A stretch of 12,949 nucleotides of DNA, taken from positions 1 to 12,949 of the forward strand of contig JBNKFQ010000219.1 in assembly GCA_050289385.1 (NCBI GenBank), written 5' to 3'. Below, piece by piece: positions 6,598-12,949 of this stretch (position 1 is the stretch's first letter; each line of letters begins with the position of its first letter). The stretch is from JBNKFQ01 sp050289385 (GTDB lineage Bacteria > Pseudomonadota > Gammaproteobacteria > Pseudomonadales > Porticoccaceae). Both the position numbers and the translations under genes were made by a program. The notes under the pieces are model-generated. The model saw only the letters and a list, made by a program, of their open reading frames with translations. It was not told the origin of the DNA and did no database searches.

Positions 6598-8349
6598 ATG
6601 GTTATCTCCAGATATTTTATTGGAACAACACTCACAGCAATATTGTTGTTTGCCAATTTTTTCACTCAAGCTGTAGCTCAGGGCAAGAAATTTGATCTTA
6701 TTATTACCAATGGGATGGTTTTTGATGGCACGGGCAACCCCGCGGTAAAGCAAGATATTGGTTTGCGTGGCAATACCATTGTTGCGATTGGTGAGCTGAA
6801 AGGAGCCGATGCCGGTCAGGTTATAGAAGCTTCAGGGCAGTTTATTTCCCCTGGATTTATTGATCTGCATTCTCATGCAGATCGGGCATTGGCTTCGGAT
6901 TCTCGAGAAGCGCGCAAGGCAGCCAGTTTGGTGACACAAGGTTTGACTACTGTGGTAGGTGGGGCCGACGGGGGCAACATTCGCTGGCCATTAACGGATG
7001 AAATGGCCCAGTTGGAAAAAGGTGGTATGGGAATGAATCTTGTACCGATGGTCGGGCATAACACAATCCGCAGTGAAGTCATGGGAGCGGAAAACGAGCG
7101 AGCAGCCACGGCCGCAGAAATTGCCAGCATGAAAAAGCTGGTTCACGACGGTATGAAGGCGGGAGCCTGGGGTTTATACGCGGGTCTTGAATATCGACCG
7201 GGGCGTTTCAGCACGCCTGAAGAGGTACTTGAACTTGCCAAAGTGGCAGCCAAATATCACGGATTTTATATTGCCCATCAGCGCAGCGAAGCCAGCATTC
7301 CACTCTGGCAACTGCCGAGTATGGTGGACGGTTGGCCGATAGATGGCTTACAGGCCCTCCAAGAAACCATCAATATTGCCCGTCAAACCGGGATGAGAGT
7401 GGTGGCGAGTCATATGAAGTCCAGGGGGAGATCGTCTTTCGGACGTTCATCTCATGATCTTGTGGAAGTAGACAAGGCGTGGCGCGACGGACTCCAGGTT
7501 TATCTGGACGTTTATCCTTACGAAACCTTTGGGGGTGGTCCGCGTGCGATGATTCCCAAGTGGGCCCTGGTGGATGACGGTGTAGATACCAGTGGTGGCC
7601 GAGACGCGCCGGTTTACCGAAAAGACGGCATGTTTGATAACGCGCGCAGCAATTTGCGCCGCCGCTGGGCCGACCCGGTTCTGCGCAAGCGCATAGCTCG
7701 CGATATTCACTGGATTGTGGATCACAACGGCGGCCCGGATCGTGTCGTGGTGGTTGACTACCCGGAACGCGCGCTGGTGGGGAAAAATCTGGAGGAGATT
7801 GCACGGGAGCGTGGTGTTACCTTTCAGGAGGTTGTGGTAGATCTTGCTCTGAATGGCTACCCCGAGGTGAAAGGGGGTGCATGGATTCGAGGCTACGGCA
7901 TTCACGATATGGACGTTGAAAACTATATTCGCAAGGAATACACGGCCACGTCGTCCGATGCCGCTGTCAGTGGTGTTGCCGGTGTGGCGGGCATGGAAGG
8001 CGGCCCGGGCAGTCATCCGCGCCATTTTGGTGCATTTGTGCGCAAGATTGCACGTTACGTCAAGGACAAACAGGTTATTTCGCTTCCTTTTGCCATACGT
8101 GCGGCGACCGGATTGCCAGCCCAGATTATCGGTCTCAGGGATCGCGGGTATTTGCGTGAAGGATACAAGGCGGATATCGTGATTTTTGACTACGACAGGT
8201 TGCGGGATCGAGCGACGGTATTGCAACCGGAGCGGTTCAGCGAGGGGATTGAATACGTCATTACCAATGGTGTGGTTGTGGTGGAGAATGGACGTCGCAA
8301 CGATGCCTTGCCGGGTGTGGTGATTCGTCGACCTGATTCTGTATTGTAA
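6598..8349 (+). CDS. Exported D-aminoacylase-type amidohydrolase
   Basis: The 583-residue product is an amidohydrolase-superfamily enzyme of the N-acyl-D-amino-acid deacylase (D-aminoacylase) group. A signal peptide (residues 1-28, ending in TQAVAQ) implies periplasmic location. After the N-terminal beta part (FDLIITNGMVFDGTGNP) come metal-site motifs: PGFIDLHSHAD with His91/His93, AGLEYRPGRFST (195-206), IAHQRSE with His227, ASHMKSRG with His272, YLDVYPYETFGGG (302-314), and TSSDAAVSG with Asp454. The C-terminal IIGLRDRGYLREGYKADIVIFD followed by EYVITNGVVVVENG closes the family layout. Characterised relatives release D-amino acids from N-acyl-D-amino acids; the substrate here is unproven. 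The metal-binding Cys of many relatives (in a GNCG motif) is replaced by GGADGG (121-126). ATG 6598 has AGGAA upstream. The gene is monocistronic and ends at a strong terminator. Confidence 0.85.
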   Translation: MVISRYFIGTTLTAILLFANFFTQAVAQGKKFDLIITNGMVFDGTGNPAVKQDIGLRGNTIVAIGELKGADAGQVIEASGQFISPGFIDLHSHADRALASDSREARKAASLVTQGLTTVVGGADGGNIRWPLTDEMAQLEKGGMGMNLVPMVGHNTIRSEVMGAENERAATAAEIASMKKLVHDGMKAGAWGLYAGLEYRPGRFSTPEEVLELAKVAAKYHGFYIAHQRSEASIPLWQLPSMVDGWPIDGLQALQETINIARQTGMRVVASHMKSRGRSSFGRSSHDLVEVDKAWRDGLQVYLDVYPYETFGGGPRAMIPKWALVDDGVDTSGGRDAPVYRKDGMFDNARSNLRRRWADPVLRKRIARDIHWIVDHNGGPDRVVVVDYPERALVGKNLEEIARERGVTFQEVVVDLALNGYPEVKGGAWIRGYGIHDMDVENYIRKEYTATSSDAAVSGVAGVAGMEGGPGSHPRHFGAFVRKIARYVKDKQVISLPFAIRAATGLPAQIIGLRDRGYLREGYKADIVIFDYDRLRDRATVLQPERFSEGIEYVITNGVVVVENGRRNDALPGVVIRRPDSVL

Positions 8350-8360
8350 ATGTTGTCCGG

Positions 8361-8390
8361 GCCCGGGCAGTTTTGCTGCGCCGGGCTTTT
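8361..8390 (+). terminator. Intrinsic terminator after the amidohydrolase gene
   Basis: GCCCGG-GCAG at 8361-8370 pairs with CTGC-G-CCGGGC at 8375-8386 (one bulged G), leaving a small TTTTG loop, and is followed by TTTTATT. This is a standard rho-independent terminator for the plus strand, 11 bp after the stop. The hairpin lies just beyond the ntrC stop on the other strand. In that direction no U-rich tail follows, so it may only partly stop ntrBC transcripts. Confidence 0.85.
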
Positions 8391-9819
8391 ATTGCTCCTG
8401 ATCCGGTTCCAGCTCTTTCAGCTTGCGGGTCAGGGTATTGCGGCCCCAGCCCAGCAATTCGGCGGCTTCCCTTTTGCGGCCACCGGTAAATTCCAGAGCG
8501 GTTTTGAGGGCTATTTTTTCGAATCTGGGCGTTGCCTGGCCGAGTACATCTTTTTTTCCGGCGGCGAGTTCTCTGGCAAACCATTGTTCCAGAGTGGCCT
8601 CCCAGTGCGGTTCCTGTTTGGGTGCCGCAGTTTGATCTTGTGGTTCTTTCAGCGCAGGAGGCAGGTCTTCAATATGGATTTCACGGCCAGCGGCCATTGC
8701 CGTGAGCCAGCGGCAGCAGTTTTCCAGTTCGCGCACATTGCCCGGCCAGGGCAGGCTGGTCAGATAGTGCGTGGTGTCTGGCAATAGCACTTTGGTTTCG
8801 ACGTTGAGTTCGATGGCGGCGGTTTGCAAAAAGTGCTCGGCAAGTTTTGGAATGTCTTCGCGACGTTCGCTCAGTTCCGGCAAATATATGCGAATTACAT
8901 TTAACCGGTGGAACAGGTCTTCACGAAAGTGGTGTTTTGCCACCTCGGCTTCCAGATTTTGATGTGTGGCCGCGATAATGCGGACATTCACGTTTACCGG
9001 CGTGTGCCCGCCTACCCGGTAAAATTCACCATCGGCCAGTACGCGCAGTAATCGGGTTTGGGCTTCGGCGGGCATGTCGCCTATTTCATCCAGAAACAGG
9101 GTGCCGTTGTGGGCTTGCTCAAAGCGGCCCTTGCGTTGCTGTGCAGCGCCGGTAAAGGCGCCTTTTTCATGTCCGAACAATTCCGATTCGATCAGGTCGC
9201 GGGGAATCGCCGCCATATTCAGGGCAATAAAGGGCTCACCACGGCGTGGGCTATGGCGGTGCAGGGCGCGTGCTACCAGTTCTTTGCCGGTGCCGGATTT
9301 GCCGGTAATCAGCACGTTAATGTGGGAATGCGAGAGCCGGCCAATGGCGCGAAACACTTCTTGCATCGCCGGGGCTTCGCCAATGATTTCGGCTGGTGCC
9401 GAATCATCGGCTACGCCCTCGCGAGCGGGGGGGGTGGATTCGTGGCGAAAGCTGATGGCGCGTTGGGTTACGGCTACCAGGGCGTCGATGTCGAAGGGTT
9501 TGGGGAGGTATTCGAAGGCGCCTCCGTGGTAGGCCGATACCGCACTTTCCAGGTCGGTGTGGGCGGTGGTAATGATGATGGGCAAGTCCGGGGTTATGGC
9601 GTGAATTTGCTCGATTAATTCCAGGCCATTGATACCGGGCATGTGAATGTCGCTGATAATCACATCCGGGGATTGCTGACGTTGTTGCAGCTTGCGCAGC
9701 AGGGTTTCCGCGTCCTCAAAGGTTTGTGTGGCAATGTCGGCACGCGACAGCGCCTTTTCTGCCACCCAGCGAATTGAGCGGTCGTCGTCTACTACCCATA
9801 CAGTGGTTTCATGATTCAT
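8389..9819 (-). CDS. ntrC: Nitrogen regulation response regulator NtrC (NR(I))
   Basis: The 476-residue protein is a full sigma54-dependent activator. The receiver domain (about 6-120) has VWVVDDDRSIRWV and phosphoacceptor Asp57 in SDIHMPG, with Lys in YLPKPFD. The AAA+ domain (about 145-375) has Walker A GKSGTGKE (173-180), the sigma54-contact motif GAFTGA (220-225), Walker B LFLDEIGD and WPGNVREL. A C-terminal Fis-type helix-turn-helix includes AAELLGWGRNTLTRKLKEL. Once phosphorylated by NtrB it activates nitrogen-assimilation genes such as glnA. I chose ATG 9819 because the longer frame starts at a TTG (9834) and adds only five residues atypical of the family. It overlaps the end of ntrB by 11 nt, so the two are translationally linked. 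E. coli NtrC is 469 residues, so length is normal. Confidence 0.96.
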   Translation of the reverse strand: MNHETTVWVVDDDRSIRWVAEKALSRADIATQTFEDAETLLRKLQQRQQSPDVIISDIHMPGINGLELIEQIHAITPDLPIIITTAHTDLESAVSAYHGGAFEYLPKPFDIDALVAVTQRAISFRHESTPPAREGVADDSAPAEIIGEAPAMQEVFRAIGRLSHSHINVLITGKSGTGKELVARALHRHSPRRGEPFIALNMAAIPRDLIESELFGHEKGAFTGAAQQRKGRFEQAHNGTLFLDEIGDMPAEAQTRLLRVLADGEFYRVGGHTPVNVNVRIIAATHQNLEAEVAKHHFREDLFHRLNVIRIYLPELSERREDIPKLAEHFLQTAAIELNVETKVLLPDTTHYLTSLPWPGNVRELENCCRWLTAMAAGREIHIEDLPPALKEPQDQTAAPKQEPHWEATLEQWFARELAAGKKDVLGQATPRFEKIALKTALEFTGGRKREAAELLGWGRNTLTRKLKELEPDQEQ

Positions 9820-10873
9820 GTTTATTGGGCTCAAAAGGCAGAAATAGGGAAAAACGTGTGTGTCCCGGCTGGCTGGCGCATTCGATTAAACCCTGGTGGC
9901 GGCTGACAATGGATTGCGCAATGTGTAAGCCCAGCCCTGAACTTTGGCCGCGACCGCTGATCATCGGGAAAAAAATGCGTTCTGCAATGGTGGAGTCAAT
10001 GCCCGGACCGTTGTCTTCGATGTCCAGGCGACAGACCACTTTGTGCGCGGTTTTGCCAATGGTGAAGTGGCGCTGTATTCGGGTTCTCAGGGTTATGCAC
10101 GCATTGGGTGTGTTGGCATGTTGCAATGACTGCATCGCATTGCGAGCAATATTAAGTGTTGCTTGCACCAGTTGGTCGCGGTCGCCTTCAATTGCCGGAA
10201 TGCTGGGGTCGTAATCGCGCACTACGGCAATGTGCGGGTCTTTGTGCGCCAGCACTTCCGCATCTATCAGGGTGGCAACGCGCTCGGTTGCCTGATGGAT
10301 ATTGCAGGCGGCCAACTCCAGCGGCCGTGAGGGACCAAGTAACTGGTCTACCAGGTGACTGAGGCGTTCGGCTTCGGCGATGATGATATTGGTGTATTCA
10401 TGTTGATCGTCGTTGAGTTCGGTGGCCAGCAGTTGCGCTGCGCCCTTGATGCCGCCCAGGGGGTTTTTCACTTCGTGCGCCAGGTTGCGCACCAGTTCGC
10501 GGCTCGTGCTGTGGGCCGAGAGCAAGGCTTCTTCGCGGTTGATGCGCAGTATTCGGTCGAGGGGCTGTATCTCAAGCAACAATAGCTTGTCTGTGGTAGG
10601 TGTGACAGTGTAATCCACGGTAATGGGTTGTTTGCCTGGCACCGTGAGAGGCGATTCGCGCCGCGTAAAAGCAAAGTCTTGCGCCAGTGCGCGCGCAAAT
10701 TCCCGATCAGCCTGCTGGTCGGGAAGAAAGAGACTGAATGACATATCCCGCAGTTGCGAGGCGCTCATGCCAAACAGATTTTCGGCAGACAGGTTGGCAT
10801 AGACAGCCTTTAACTGCGAGTCGAGCAGCAGTACGGCTGTGGCCAGATGATTCAGGGCGTGCCCAGGGTCCAT
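9809..10873 (-). CDS. ntrB: Nitrogen regulation sensor histidine kinase NtrB (NR(II))
   Basis: This 354-residue soluble kinase/phosphatase controls NtrC phosphorylation under PII (GlnB) command. An N-terminal PAS domain (about 5-105) has HLATAVLLLDSQLKAVYAN and AENLFGMS. The dimerisation/phosphotransfer helix has the H-box LVRNLAHEVKNPLGGIKGAA with His133. The ATP-binding part shows the N-box LNIARNAMQSL, the G1 box DIEDNGPGID, and GRGQSSGLGLHIAQSIVSRH. No membrane segment is present, as expected for NtrB. ATG 10873 gives the standard family start; a possible GGAG lies about 13 nt upstream, rather far. It is first in the ntrBC operon. Its upstream region holds a sigma54 promoter and an NtrC operator, so the pair is probably autoactivated when nitrogen is scarce. 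Confidence 0.96.
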   Translation of the reverse strand: MDPGHALNHLATAVLLLDSQLKAVYANLSAENLFGMSASQLRDMSFSLFLPDQQADREFARALAQDFAFTRRESPLTVPGKQPITVDYTVTPTTDKLLLLEIQPLDRILRINREEALLSAHSTSRELVRNLAHEVKNPLGGIKGAAQLLATELNDDQHEYTNIIIAEAERLSHLVDQLLGPSRPLELAACNIHQATERVATLIDAEVLAHKDPHIAVVRDYDPSIPAIEGDRDQLVQATLNIARNAMQSLQHANTPNACITLRTRIQRHFTIGKTAHKVVCRLDIEDNGPGIDSTIAERIFFPMISGRGQSSGLGLHIAQSIVSRHQGLIECASQPGHTRFSLFLPFEPNKHES

Positions 10874-10912
10874 AGTGTCAAGGTGCTCCGGAACAGATCA
10901 TATAGCTTTGGT

Positions 10913-10928
10913 AGCAAACTCCGTGCCT
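10913..10928 (-). promoter_or_regulatory. Sigma54 (-24/-12) promoter of ntrBC
   Basis: Read on the minus strand, the site is AGGCACGGAGTTTGCT. The RpoN consensus is TGGCACG-N4-TTGCW, so only the first base differs, and the essential GG and GC are exactly 10 bp apart. The predicted start of transcription is near 10903, about 30 bp before the ntrB ATG. The match, the spacing and the NtrC operator upstream support each other. Expression should require RpoN and phosphorylated NtrC. Confidence 0.85.
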
Positions 10929-10957
10929 GTTCACTATATTCGGCGCGGAAGTCGTGC

Positions 10958-10978
10958 AACTGCAGTGCGATTGCAGTT
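10958..10978. repeat. Perfect 7-7-7 inverted repeat between operator and sigma54 promoter
   Basis: AACTGCA (10958-10964) and TGCAGTT (10972-10978) are perfect inverted arms around a 7-bp spacer. The repeat lies between the NtrC operator and the -24 box. It does not fit the NtrC consensus, whose TGCA ends are 9 bp apart. It may bind another regulator or be a site for a DNA-bending protein. Its function is unknown. Confidence 0.5.
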
Positions 10979-11012
10979 CAGAGAGGGAATAGTAGACCAG
11001 GTATTATCTAAA

Positions 11013-11029
11013 TGCACCAATTTGGTGCA
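11013..11029. promoter_or_regulatory. NtrC operator (enhancer) upstream of ntrBC
   Basis: TGCACC-AATTT-GGTGCA is a perfect palindromic match to the NtrC binding consensus (TGCACC-N5-GGTGCA). It lies about 110-125 bp upstream of the predicted sigma54 transcription start, the usual enhancer distance. It begins 1 bp beyond the TGA of the DUF4124 gene. Only one strong site is visible; NtrC enhancers often come in pairs. Confidence 0.9.
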
Positions 11030-11030
11030 A

Positions 11031-11705
11031 TCAGGGGTTGGATGCGTTTTTCCTGGAGTTGGATTGGGGGTTGAATTTAAACGGCGATTCAGAGCCGTTG
11101 CTGAAACCGCGGGGCCTGGCGTTATTGTCTTTGCTGCTGCCGTCATCATTATTTGGTTGTGGCAGGGAGGTATCCGAGACAGTGGGACGCTTGACGTAGA
11201 TGGTTACAGGTTTTGAACGTCCAACAACCTTGCCTTCGGCATCAGTAACTTCGGCCTGAATGATGTGCTCGCCACGATTCATATCGCTCAGGGTGTAGCG
11301 AGTAACAACTGACGGTTCGCCGTTCGGTGCGCCGTCAAACAGAATCTGTATGAGATGGCCGTCAACCAGTTCCGGAGTGAGCGCTAACTCAATCTGTACC
11401 TGAGTTTGGCCGGGCGGGATAGTTTGTTCGTGTTGAGGTGTTTGAATGGCGATATTTTCGTAGCGAAAGGGCTGGGGTTCTTCCGGTTTTTCCATCCGGG
11501 CCGGTTTGCGGCGGTCTGAAACATTTGAGTTATGGGTATTGATGTCTGGCAATTCGAGAGCGTCGCTTTCTTTAAGGTTGGCCGGAGGTTTGTCGGTATA
11601 AGTGACACGACCGTATTTGTCGACAATTTTGTATACCTTGCCAGCCGACGCCAGTAAAGGCACTGCCAACAGCGATAAACACAAAACTTTGGTTAGACCT
11701 TTCAT
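11031..11705 (-). CDS. Exported DUF4124-domain protein of the glnA-ntrBC locus
   Basis: The 224-residue product has a clear signal peptide (MKGLTKVLCLSLLAVPLLASA, cleavage after residue 21). A short DUF4124 domain follows directly (KVYKIVDKYGRVTYTDKPP, about 23-41). The middle part (about 80-175) looks like a small beta-sandwich, with ENIAIQTPQHEQTIPPGQ, VQIELALTP, HLIQILFDG, GEHIIQAEVTDAEGKVVG and VTIYVKRP, reminiscent of Ig-like folds. The last 50 residues are rich in Asn, Ser and Pro and probably disordered. A gene like this sits between glnA and ntrB in many gammaproteobacteria; its role is unknown, and a periplasmic or envelope function is inferred only from the signal peptide. AAGGA lies 11 nt before ATG 11705. 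The glnA terminator precedes it and the NtrC operator follows at once, so it is probably transcribed separately from both neighbours. Confidence 0.87.
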   Translation of the reverse strand: MKGLTKVLCLSLLAVPLLASAGKVYKIVDKYGRVTYTDKPPANLKESDALELPDINTHNSNVSDRRKPARMEKPEEPQPFRYENIAIQTPQHEQTIPPGQTQVQIELALTPELVDGHLIQILFDGAPNGEPSVVTRYTLSDMNRGEHIIQAEVTDAEGKVVGRSKPVTIYVKRPTVSDTSLPQPNNDDGSSKDNNARPRGFSNGSESPFKFNPQSNSRKNASNP

Positions 11706-11818
11706 TCCTGTGAGCGTCCTTCATGCTAGTTATGGCTACAATCCTAGCCTACTTTGATACTTGTTGGCATAACCAGGTTCAATATTTTTGAACGAATGCG
11801 GTCAATGCAGACAGCGAC

Positions 11819-11855
11819 TAAAAAGCCACAGCCGAAACTGGTTCGACTGTGGCTT
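11819..11855 (-). terminator. Intrinsic terminator after glnA
   Basis: On the minus strand AGCCACAG (11854-11847) and CTGTGGCT (11831-11824) form an 8-bp stem that extends inward through CGAA/TTCG pairing, followed by TTTTT. It starts 34 bp after the glnA stop. Strength and tail are typical of a rho-independent terminator, so most glnA transcripts should stop here and the DUF4124 gene needs its own promoter or partial read-through. I found no convincing promoter in 11706-11818. Confidence 0.88.
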
Positions 11856-11888
11856 GTTGTATCAACTGCTGCGTTACGTTTGCGGGAA

Positions 11889-12949
11889 TCAGCAGGAATA
11901 GTACATGTCAAACTCGACCGGGTGAGTGGTCATGGCGACACGCTCCACCTCTTCCCTTTTCAGGCCGATGTAGGCGTCTATGGCGTCGTCACTGAAGACA
12001 TCTCCCTGGGTGAGAAAGGCTCGGTCAGCGTCCAGTGCATCCAGTGCCTGTTCCAGGCTGGAGGCCACTGTTGGTATATCGGCCGCTTCTTCCGGAGGCA
12101 GATCGTAGAGGTCCTTGTCTGCCGGGTCACCCGGGTGGATCTTGTTTTTGATGCCGTCGAGTCCGGCCATCAGGTAGGCGGCAAAGCACAAGTAGGGGTT
12201 GGCAGTGGGGTCGCCAAATCGCACTTCCATACGCTTGCCTTTGGGGCTGCTAACGTAGGGAATACGAATTGAAGCCGAGCGGTTGCGAGCGGAATAGGCC
12301 AGCATTACCGGTGCTTCAAAGCCGGGCACCAGACGCTTGTACGAGTTGGTTGAAGCATTGGCAAAGGCGTTCAATGCCCGGGCATGCTTAATAATGCCGC
12401 CAATGTAGTAAAGCGCGGTTTCGGACAGGCCGGCGTAGTCCTCGCCGGCAAACTGGTTTACCCCGTCTTTGGAGATGGACATATGCACATGCATGCCGGA
12501 ACCGTTATCGCCCACCAGCGGTTTGGGCATAAACGTGGCGGTTTTGCCGTAGGCGTGGGCCACGTTGTGCACACAGTATTTCAGAATCTGTACTTCATCG
12601 GCCTTTTTGACCAGCGTGTTGGCGCCAGTGCCAATTTCACATTGACCGGCGGTGCCGACTTCGTGGTGGTGGACTTCAATTTCCAGATTCATCTGTTCCA
12701 TAGCAGCACACATGGCAGCACGCAGATCGTGTAATGAGTCGACTGGCGGCACCGGGAAGTAACCGCCCTTCACTTTGGGACGGTGGCCAAAGTTGCCGTT
12801 CTCATAAACCTGGGCAGAAGACCAGGCGGCTTCTTCGGAATTTACCTTGTAAAAGGCGCCAGACATATCTGCACCCCAGGTAATGTCATCGAACACGAAG
12901 AACTCAGGTTCCGGGCCAAAAAGCGCGGCATCGCCGATGCCGGTGGATT
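11889..12949 (-). CDS. glnA: Glutamine synthetase type I (5' part outside the window)
   Basis: The frame is open to the window edge and gives the last 352 residues of glutamine synthetase, about three quarters of the protein. It makes glutamine from glutamate, ammonia and ATP as a cytoplasmic dodecamer. Signatures include GIGDAALFGPEPEFFVFDD at the edge, EVHHHEVGTAGQCEI, GDNGSGMHVHMSI (ATP/metal site), the glutamate-binding loop and RNRSASIRIPYV, then RMEVRFGDPTANPYL. Near the C-terminus DKDLYDLPPEEA contains the tyrosine modified by adenylylation (Tyr397 in E. coli), so the enzyme is the GSI-beta, covalently regulated type. The end HPVEFDMYYSC is typical. A start at 12896 would be an internal GTG, not the true start. 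It is followed by an intrinsic terminator and the ntrBC regulatory locus. Confidence 0.97.
   Translation of the reverse strand, partial: STGIGDAALFGPEPEFFVFDDITWGADMSGAFYKVNSEEAAWSSAQVYENGNFGHRPKVKGGYFPVPPVDSLHDLRAAMCAAMEQMNLEIEVHHHEVGTAGQCEIGTGANTLVKKADEVQILKYCVHNVAHAYGKTATFMPKPLVGDNGSGMHVHMSISKDGVNQFAGEDYAGLSETALYYIGGIIKHARALNAFANASTNSYKRLVPGFEAPVMLAYSARNRSASIRIPYVSSPKGKRMEVRFGDPTANPYLCFAAYLMAGLDGIKNKIHPGDPADKDLYDLPPEEAADIPTVASSLEQALDALDADRAFLTQGDVFSDDAIDAYIGLKREEVERVAMTTHPVEFDMYYSC

Noticed and set aside
6393..6665. Minus-strand open frame (90 codons) across the divergent intergenic region
   Set aside because: It overlaps the amidohydrolase signal peptide and its putative promoter, has no convincing ribosome site and no recognisable motif.
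7447..8226. Long minus-strand open frame (259 codons) inside the amidohydrolase gene
   Set aside because: It lies antisense to a well-matched coding sequence, has no family features and low-complexity composition; a codon-bias shadow.
9058..9618. Plus-strand open frame (186 codons) inside ntrC
   Set aside because: Antisense to the AAA+ and receiver domains of ntrC; Gly/Val-rich shadow of a GC-rich gene with no plausible motifs.
1..12949. CRISPR array, tRNA, rRNA or riboswitch
   Set aside because: No regularly spaced direct repeats and no recognisable structural RNA were seen on either strand.

Overview
The window looks like a chromosomal segment from a gammaproteobacterium of the Pseudomonadales/Cellvibrionales/Alteromonadales kind. 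This rests on the order glnA, DUF4124 gene, ntrB, ntrC (all on the minus strand, 8389 to 12949), on a YejK/NdpA nucleoid protein, and on the sigma54/NtrC regulatory sites. Species cannot be told from the sequence.

Region 1 (1 to about 2291) is a mobile, AT-rich accessory patch. It opens with the last 35 codons of an IS256-family transposase and that element's right end. Next, on the minus strand, comes an operon that reads ArsR-type repressor, SRPBCC/AHSA1 protein, exported antibiotic-biosynthesis-monooxygenase (ABM) fold protein, and then what seems to be a fourth gene cut off by the IS. The operon's promoter and a perfect 12-bp palindrome lie directly before the repressor ATG, and the transcript looks leaderless. 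The patch closes with a second, different IS256-family transposase that has lost its N-terminal third but keeps its DDE residues.

Region 2 (2447 to 8386) holds single genes: yejK; a large exported or anchored DUF6351 protein with an alpha/beta-hydrolase-like GGSGG motif; a convergent dihydrofolate-reductase-like protein that shares its 4-nt stop region with the DUF6351 gene; and a divergent exported D-aminoacylase-type amidohydrolase ending in a strong hairpin terminator.

Region 3 (8389 to 12949) is the nitrogen-control locus. glnA (glutamine synthetase, 5' end outside the window) ends in an intrinsic terminator. It is followed by an exported DUF4124 protein, then by the sensor kinase NtrB and the sigma54 activator NtrC. 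Between the DUF4124 gene and ntrB lie a perfect NtrC operator and a near-consensus sigma54 (-24/-12) promoter about 100 bp apart. This points to ntrBC autoactivation under nitrogen limitation, independent of glnA read-through.

I see no clearly new multi-gene system. The least ordinary parts are the IS-bounded repressor cassette with its leaderless promoter, the amidohydrolase lacking the usual family cysteine, and the ntrBC control region with an extra inverted repeat.
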